64,000 bases of DNA from Anagrus nilaparvatae (taxonomy: Eukaryota; Arthropoda; Insecta; Hymenoptera; Mymaridae), in NCBI GenBank assembly GCA_022575985.1, contig JAKSXM010000272.1, positions 24,610,501 through 24,674,500 of the forward strand. The letters run 5' to 3'. Position numbers and translations under genes: made by a program. This document shows positions 57,365 through 64,000 of this stretch, piece after piece. The notes beneath the pieces are model-generated. The model did no database searches. It saw only the letters and a program-made list of their open reading frames with translations, and was not told where the DNA came from. Numbering within the stretch: the stretch's first letter is position 1; each line of letters opens with the position of its first letter.

Positions 57365-58545
57365 TGAAAATTAATTTTGTGATAGGTAAAATTTCGATTT
57401 TTGATTTTTTGGCATATAAGCACGTTTTGAGACCCCAGGAAACTAAAAAACCGGTTTTTAAAAAAAGTCTGTATGTGTGCGTGTGTGTCTGTGTATGTAG
57501 GTATGTGGGTAACCGGCGATATTTCACAAGCACTAATTTTTTTTTCAAAAGTTTTTTTATTAAAAAATCTCAAACTACTTTTTTTTTTTAATTTGGATGT
57601 AATACTTCGTTTATTTCCATGAAAGTACTTATATTTCAAAGTATGGTTTTTACCCAATATCTCGAATTTGATAATTAATTTTTTGAAAATTTTTGTCACA
57701 AAAAAATACAAAAAACCCCAAATTTTTACTAGTACTAGTTAGGAACCACGCTTACAGTAATTTTTTGGATATGTTACTTAATTTTTCCAAATTTTTTTTC
57801 TCAAAATTAAAAAAAAAATAAATAAAAAAAACTGCAATATTTTTTGTTTTTTTTTATATAATACCTCATTTAATTCTATGAAAGTAGTAATATCTGAAAA
57901 TATGATTTTTCCTCGATATCTCGAATCATATACTTAATTTATCGAAAATTTTTTTCTCAAAATTTTTCGCATAAAAGAATAAAAAAAACAGAAATATTTT
58001 TTTTCTCTTTGGATGTAGTACCTAATTTTTTCCTATGAAAGTACCATTAACTGAAAATATGGTTATTATTCGATATCTCCAATCTGACCTTTAATTTTTT
58101 GAACTTCTTTTTCTCAAAATATTTTACTTCAAAAAATAAAAAAAATAGCTATATTTTTTTTCTTTTTGAATGCAGTACCTAATTTTTTCCTATGAAAGTA
58201 GCAATATCTAAGAATATGGTTATTACTCGATATCTCCAATCTGACACTTTTTTTTTGAACTTTTTTTCTCAAAACTTTTTGCATAAAAAAATAAAAAAAA
58301 CAGCAATATTTTTTTCCTTTTTGAAAGTAGTACCTCATTTTTTTCTGTGGGAGTAATAGTTTTAGAAATATTTTTTATAGTCAATTTTTTGAATCTAAAA
58401 CTTAATTTTTTGAATTTTCTTTTTTCAAAATGTTTTACATAAAAAAATAAAAATAATAGCAATATTTTTTTTCTTTTGGGTCGTAATTTTTTCCTATGAA
58501 AGTACTAATATCTAGAATGATCGTTTTTACTAGGTAAAATAGACC
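57365..58545 (-). repeat. Inverted satellite-family array, about seven monomers
   Basis: The family tail is at 57390-57540 (with a GT-rich run), then monomers marked by 'atgaaagtac/t' at about 57620, 57878, 58034, 58193, 58345 and 58495, mostly about 157 bp apart. Same family as 41690-43435 but reversed and more diverged. Small open frames on both strands here are repeat artefacts. Confidence 0.75.
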
Positions 58546-58834
58546 ATTAAGAATATTTTGTTATTGTTAGTGAGAAACCATAGTGGCAATTACTTGGCAG
58601 CGTTTTTATATTACTTTTCAATCTACTAATTATTATTGAACCTTTCTTGTACAGAAACAATCTATTAATTTCATTAAATACAAGTCTAATAATTTTATCA
58701 GAATTTAGTCTAATTTAAGCATTTGTTTTGAATCTAATATCCTGGATTAAAAAAGCTAATATTTAATGTTCTGCAATCGTTTTACGCCTTGGCAGACAAA
58801 AATTATTCCAATCACCGTGGGGCGGAAAACTTAA

Positions 58835-59566
58835 GGTACCAAGCCAGTGAAATTTTTTTCAGATATCCACAAATTTTTTTTTTTTTTTTAATCGATGTTA
58901 AATATATTCAAAAATATCGTGTTAAAATATTTTTTCAAAAATCAAAATCTAAGTGCTATAAATAACGGGATTAAGGAGCGCGTGACCGTACTTCACTGCA
59001 GGTATACAAAACTTTAAACTCGATTTACTCGAAACTACTTTTTTTCACACTGCCGACAGATAATCTCGGGATTGGCTCGACCGATTTGGAAAAAAGTGGT
59101 TTTGTTTTGTTTATTTACTAGTTGTGTATGCCGAATTCACCAGAAAAATAAACAATTTTTTAAAATTTAACTCTCTTTTTATGGGAGAAAGGTCAAAAAA
59201 CGTGGTCCATTTTCACTTCTTTTTTAAAAACACTTGTAAAAATTTTTCCTTTTGCATTTTTTTTATTTTTCTGGTGAATTGTCATGTAAGACACTTTACT
59301 AATTATGGATTTTTTTTTTTTTGTTTTCAGATGATCCAATCCGGAGATTATCTGTCGGCAGTGGAGCAAGATTTTTTTTTTAGGCGCAACTTCAACGCCA
59401 CCTATATTAAAGCCAAATAGTGGGTATCGAAAAAAATTTTTTTTTGTATTCTTTAAACCTTCATAAAATACTATGTAAATTTTTAAAGCTCCAATAAATA
59501 TACTTTGTGAGTAAAATAATTTTAAAAAAATCATTAAAAAACACCACATTTCACTGGCTTGGTACC
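58835..59566. mobile_element. TTAA-flanked TIR element, 732 bp
   Basis: Ends are GGTACCAAGCCAGTGAAAT and the inverse ATTTCACTGGCTTGGTACC, with TTAA at 58831-58834 and 59567-59570. An inner inverted pair, 'ctgccgacagataatctc' and its partner at 59344-59361, also exists. piggyBac-type non-autonomous element by target site; no transposase. Confidence 0.75.
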
Positions 59567-59570
59567 TTAA

Positions 59571-60446
59571 GGTACTAGCGTGAACAAATGTCACTCGTGT
59601 CCAGCTTTACCGAGCACTCGTGCTAAGACAAAAGATATAGAACTTTATTTGCGTGAACAAAATAGTAAATATACATTCATGGATCATAACAGTCTTTACA
59701 AAATATATAATATAATGTTATGAATGTCTAAAGTAAATAATTTAAATTAAATAAATGTGATATTTAATGTATATAAATATATGTAATATTAATTGTAGAT
59801 TAAGTTTGGTGTTGATAAAAATTTATCACAGTCATTTTAATGATTAAAGTATTATAGACTAGAAAGCAGAGTAACTTAGCTACTTATTTATTATAGTTAT
59901 ATCGTATTAAGGATCTCGTGTAGTGAAGATTCAAAAATTTGTACCTTGGAGTTGAAAAGAGTGAGATCCACAATTTTTTGATCCCGGAAGGTCAAGTTCT
60001 TTTGTGCGACGTTGACCCCTGGCATTTTTGACCCCTGGCACCACGGTGAAACTTGCAAATGTAGAAAAAACTCTAAAACCTAAAATTGCTCATTACTGGT
60101 AACTGAGCCATATTCGGTAAAAATTCACACCATACTCGTGCTCAGTGGCCCAAAAAACTTGAATAACATATAAAAAGGCTAAAAAACCCACAAAATATAA
60201 CCTCTTAATTCCTATTGCGGGCAACTGAACCATATTAAGTAAAATGTGGCTCCACATCAGGTTTATATTTAAAATTGAACGATCGCGAGCAACGTAACCA
60301 GGAATGAGCAGCATATAGGTATAATTTGATAGGTAATTAAATTTTGCGTAATTTTTTATAAATTTTTTTTTTATCATCTGTTTTAATATTATCGTTAAAA
60401 ACCCATTTTTTTTGTCTCATCGAATTTTAATTAAAATTTAAACCTT
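59571..60446. other. AT-rich intergenic DNA
   Basis: No gene was seen. A short duplicated phrase ('gacccctggca') occurs twice near 60015 and 60031. Confidence 0.5.
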
Positions 60447-60461
60447 ATCTTATAAGCTTGA

Positions 60462-62004
60462 TATCTGAGAAATATACTCAGAGATTACCTCCGGGACCGA
60501 TACCTGCGCTGGGACACGCTCGATGGCACAAGAGGTAAAGTATTAAGCGCAGGCATAGCGCAGGGTTCAGTTCTGGGTCCTGATCTGTGGAATGCCTTTT
60601 ACGACGGCTTGCTAAAGATTGAGCTCCCGGATGGATGCTCCATGATCGGATACGCGGATGACGTTGCTCTAACCATAACAGCTCGAGAGCCAGAGGACCA
60701 GTAGAATACCTTGGATGAGGCCATGCGCCTTATCAATAGCTGGATGTCGGATCACGGACTAAGACTGGCAGTCCCGAAAACGGAGATTGTCCTTCTGACC
60801 CGGAGAAGGGTTGATACCATATTCGGCATCAGCTTTGATGACGGAGGTAATCCCCTTATGATCCAGACCAAACCATCGGTCAAATATTTGGGGGTCTTCT
60901 TGGATAACAAGTTGACCTACAATAGACAATTCCAGCAGGCCTGTGAAAAGGCTGGCCGGGTGACAAAGTCCCTCTCGTGGCTAATGACGAACATCGGCGG
61001 TCCCAGATCTGAGAAGAGGAGGCTGTTGATGACGACAGTTAACTCCATCTTGCTCTACGGTGCAGAGGTGTGGGCGGACAATGTCCGCATAAAAAAGTAC
61101 TGCAAGAAACTAAAGGCAGTACAGAGGCAGGGGGCACTTCGAATCGCTTGCTCGTACAAGACAGTATCAGAGCCAGCGATCCAGGTGGTGGCTCGGGTGT
61201 TTCCCATCGACCTGCTTGCCTTGGAAAGGCAGGCGATCTATAACCGTGGGGAAGAAGAGCGCGACGTAGCTTCCGTTCGCGCTCGCTCCCGCACAATGGA
61301 ATGTTGGCAGTATAGGTGGAATGGTGACCCGAGGGGACGTTGGACGCACCGCCTTATCATCGATTTGGAAAGCTGGATGAACCGTGATCATGGAGAGGTA
61401 GACTTCTACCTCACACAGTTCCTAACTGGTCACGGTTATTTCCGCGATATGCTTTTCAAGTGGAGCAAGGTGACATATCCGGAATGCTTGCATTGCCCGG
61501 GCGAGCTGGATACCGCTGAGCACACCTTTTTTGGGTGTCCTCGCTTCGCTGAAGGGCGACCGCCCTTCGATGAATGGAGGCCGGAAGTAGTCGTCCCGGA
61601 AATGCTGCGCAGTGCCGCTAACTGGTACAGTGTGGCAGAGTACGTACGGGCGACACTGATTGGAAAAAAGGAGGAAGGTTTCCTCTCGTAGGAAAATCTC
61701 CTCCTTTATTGACAGGGTATGGCGAAGAAATGCCTGGGCTGCATTGTTTCCGGACCGAAGTAATACCTAAACAGGGAGTCCCGGTCCGGATTCTATGATA
61801 TTGTCATAAATGCAGGAGGGTGGGGAGTTTAGTGGGTATTGTAATTCCTCAATTGTGTATATCTGGGCAACCCCAGATACAAATTTGAGGTTGAGTCCCA
61901 CATAACCATACAGTACGCGTGTATGGTATGCGTAAATGCATTCTCCTCGTCCTACGAAAAAGGCCCCTTCTTGAAGGGGCCCAAAAAAAAAAAAAAAAAA
62001 AAAA
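60462..62004 (+). mobile_element. R1-like LINE, 5'-truncated in the RT, with 15-bp target duplication
   Basis: The insertion is flanked by atcttataagcttga at 60447-60461 and 62005-62019 and ends in a poly-A tail (61983-62005), a full target-primed insertion footprint. It begins within the reverse transcriptase (YLRWDTLDG, AQGSVLGPDLWNAFYDG, GYADDVAL). The 3' UTR is GC-rich relative to the host and has relatives at 16638-17155 and 35671-35953. Confidence 0.9.
60472..61691 (+). pseudogene. R1-like ORF2 C-terminal half with one in-frame TAG
   Basis: The frame runs from the truncated 5' edge through the catalytic YADD (about 60650) to an in-frame TAG at 60702-60704 (after PEDQ), then continues 60711-61691 to the natural stop TAG. 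It contains the RT C-terminal region (SVKYLGVFLDNKLTYNRQF, LLYGAEVWAD), then the C-terminal Cys/His motif (CLHCPGELDTAEHTFFGC), typical of R1-clade ORF2. It is dead because of the 5' truncation and the TAG. Confidence 0.88.
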
Positions 62005-62019
62005 ATCTTATAAGCTTGA

Positions 62020-63250
62020 GCTTTATTTTATCGTCTTGTTCAAAAGTTAAACGAAAATATATTTTGAATTAGCAAGAAATTGCGAATTCCTTGGCCATGG
62101 AACGTGGCCACTGCCCAGAAAAAACTTATAACTTTGCATATTTGCATGGAAAATGTTTAAGTTTAAGTTTTTTTCACATTAATCCCTAGTCTTGGATTAT
62201 TCTGTGACCCAAAACTCAGATTATTTGAAGCCCCTATAACCGCATTATTTTAAGTCCGAAAACTTATTTTTTTAAAGTTCCATTTGAACCCTAGATTTTC
62301 AATTCGACCCAAAATAATAATTTAATATGTGGTACTGAAATAAAAACATATAATTTTTATCGCCTACTTATTAAAAAAGGAATTAAAATTATTATGATAT
62401 GTTTTCCAAACTGCGGTTTATGTACACCAAATGTTGAATTATATTTATAAATAAATTAAATGCATAAATTATATCATATCAAGTATAATATTTTAGTATT
62501 TTTATCTCACGAAAGTAGTTAAAATAAATTTTCAGAACTACTCTTAAATTTCCTTTATTTATTTATTTTTTATAACTTATATTTGCAACCCGATATAGGG
62601 TGATTGTACCAATTAGTAATCAAAGTTCAAAAGGAGAAACTTTCAGTGTAAATAAATAAACATTTTTAATGTATAATTTCTATTTTTTTTTATTTTTAAA
62701 AATTTGGTAGTTGATTAACAGGAAAAACGCTATTTTGTTGTAAAAAATTAAGTAATATATAATTTTAATTGAATTTAAAACCTCAATTAAAACAAAAAGT
62801 TCTCATTTCACCAATTAGTAACCACTATTTATTTATAAATATTGAAATAAAAACCTTTTTTTAAAAATTAGTCAAAACATGAAATTAATTTAAATTAAAA
62901 AGTTAGTTTTAATTATTAGAAGTCTTATTAAAAAAAAAATAGTAAGTAATTTTAATAAAGAAAGTAAAATGACCTATAGATGTTATTTTAAAAACATATA
63001 ACCGGTTCGAGTAAGCACAACCTAAATGCATGCAAAATGTTTACTTCTCTAGTTTAAGTCCGTAAGCCCAGATTTTTCAAAGTCCGTAAATTGAAATTAA
63101 TCTAAGTCTCATTTGACCCCCTCCTTAAACCGGACAACTTTGCTGGTTCTTGATAAATTATTATTAATCAATGGGTTTCCTGAAATAAATTCCCTGAGCT
63201 GTTCCAGTAGACTCAAATAGTTGATAATCTTTCTGTGCAAGCAATTATTC
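62020..63250. other. AT-rich intergenic DNA
   Basis: No gene was seen. About 62490-62600 is an inverted relative of 34970-35100 ('tttgcaacccgatat', 'tttatctcac'). About 62170-62300 and 63050-63120 belong to the diverged repeat also seen near 1700 and 47500. Confidence 0.5.
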
Positions 63251-63690
63251 AGCAGAATCGGTGGCATACTCAAGTATAAAAAAGCTGACCATAATTTTAA
63301 CCGTTGCAAGCGGTCTCCGTATAAAGTGCTTTGTGCGAATAGACACTTGGTTTTATGACATTTTTTTTTCTTTTGGTTTACAAAAACGAAATACTTTTTT
63401 TATTTTTTTTATGTTATTATTAATTTTTTTTTTCTTAGGATATACATAAATGAATTTCGAGTCAAATTTTATACTGATTTTATATTTATAATAAGAAATA
63501 AATCTTTTTTAATTGAAATGCGATATGTAATTTTATTTTCAAAAAAATCATTTAATACTTTTTAATTTTTTTATTTATTGGTATAAATTTGATATCAACA
63601 CACTATAATTATACATATTTACAATTCATATTTTTAAAATATTTGCACACACAACTAAAAATATTAATGTTAATTTGTATTATATACAAC
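63251..63690 (+). repeat. Direct repeat, partner of 39318-39720
   Basis: About 400 bp near-identical to 39318-39720, including 'tttgtgcgaatagacacttg' and 'aggatatacataaatgaatt'. Confidence 0.8.
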
Positions 63691-63713
63691 ATTAATAAAA
63701 GAGATCGTTTTCT

Positions 63714-64000
63714 TTACAAATTACAATTAACATCATTTGGCCAATTACAAGCCAAGGTTTTTGTATCAAAATAAAGGCCATTTTCACATTCAAAATGATA
63801 CTTAAAATATTTATCAGGAGTTTCAGTTGCTACACATCGATAAAACTTTGAACAGTTTGAAGAACTTCTAAATAAACCAGCAGCTGTGCAATCCTCTCCA
63901 TCTTTATTTTTGATAACGGATGTTTCAGGAGTTGTTGAATTTTGTTGATTAGACCGAGTGTTGGAAGTACCATTAATATTACAATTAACATTATATGCAT
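63714..64000 (-). CDS. Gene 3 (partial): CBM14 chitin-binding C-terminus
   Basis: Minus strand, open from the window edge to TAA at 63716-63714. It reads the end of one CBM14 (NVNCNIN), the Asn/Gln/Thr linker (TRSNQQNSTTPET) and a complete CBM14 (EDCTAAGLFRSSSNCSKFYR ... ACNWPNDVNC) with six Cys. It is the counterpart of gene 2 exon 7, at about 80 % identity by eye, and convergent with it. Its GH18 and linker exons would lie beyond the window. Confidence 0.9.
   Translation of the reverse strand, partial: AYNVNCNINGTSNTRSNQQNSTTPETSVIKNKDGEDCTAAGLFRSSSNCSKFYRCVATETPDKYFKYHFECENGLYFDTKTLACNWPNDVNCNL

Noticed and set aside
57342..58462. Cluster of short open frames on both strands
   Set aside because: They cross satellite monomers and their CA/GT tail; the frames are not conserved between monomers.
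59124..59594. Two open frames on opposite strands
   Set aside because: Both lie inside the TTAA-flanked TIR element and run through its inverted arms; no transposase motif.
1..64000. tRNA or rRNA genes
   Set aside because: I saw no cloverleaf with matching arms and no rRNA core. The only tRNA-related signal is the BEL primer-binding site.

Overview
The window is nuclear DNA of an animal, most likely an insect. It is very AT-rich (my estimate is about 75 %). Its spliced genes have short GT-AG introns and secretion signals. Its mobile elements (BEL/Pao, Ty1/copia remnant, R1-like and other LINE fragments, TA- and TTAA-flanked foldback MITEs, Helitron-like elements) are the usual arthropod set. 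I cannot name the species. An AT-rich parasitoid wasp or a similar insect would fit, but that is a guess.

The host genes form one small family of secreted proteins made from the first half of a GH18 (chitinase) barrel, Ser/Thr-rich linkers and CBM14 (peritrophin-A) chitin-binding domains. Gene 1 (minus, 12515-6584, 7 exons, 1299 aa) has a signal peptide, seven GH18 half-barrel modules and a linker. Gene 1b (minus, 22181-18844, 4 exons, 435 aa) is a shortened, decayed copy. Gene 2 (plus, 52125-54927, 7 exons, 549 aa) has one GH18 half-module, four linker exons (three of them near-identical tandem copies) and two CBM14 domains. Gene 3 (minus, 64000-63714) is the cut-off 3' end of a fourth relative, convergent with gene 2. 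All inferred splice junctions are phase 1, and the exon lengths of genes 1, 1b and 2 each sum to a multiple of three.

Layout: 1-6.2 kb is AT-rich intergenic DNA with one coding-like fragment near 4.06 kb. 6.2-12.6 kb is gene 1. 12.6-16.3 kb is intergenic and holds repeats and a dead copia piece. 16.3-22.3 kb is a second copy of the gene 1 3' half, interrupted by two LINE fragments and a palindromic MITE, and ends at the gene 1b promoter. 23.86-32.57 kb is a complete, minus-strand BEL/Pao retrotransposon with 978-bp LTRs that look identical and a 5-bp target duplication. 33-38.7 kb is a nest of foldback and Helitron-like elements. 39.9-43.6 kb is satellite-like DNA with a period near 468 bp. 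43.7-48.4 kb is AT-rich with a 934-bp foldback. 48.5-52.4 kb is an inverted copy of 21.9-34.8 kb (less the BEL element) and carries the gene 2 promoter. 52.1-55.1 kb is gene 2. 55-60.4 kb holds repeats. 60.46-62.0 kb is a 5'-truncated R1-like LINE with target duplication. 63.25-64 kb is a repeat followed by gene 3.

The likely host story is local amplification, inversion and module reshuffling of a secreted chitinase-like/peritrophin-like gene, with TATA boxes and GATA-type sites copied along. Catalytic residues are lost in every module but one. The second notable point is the BEL element: its gag and pol lie in one frame, separated by a single UGA followed by CUAG, a classical strong readthrough context.
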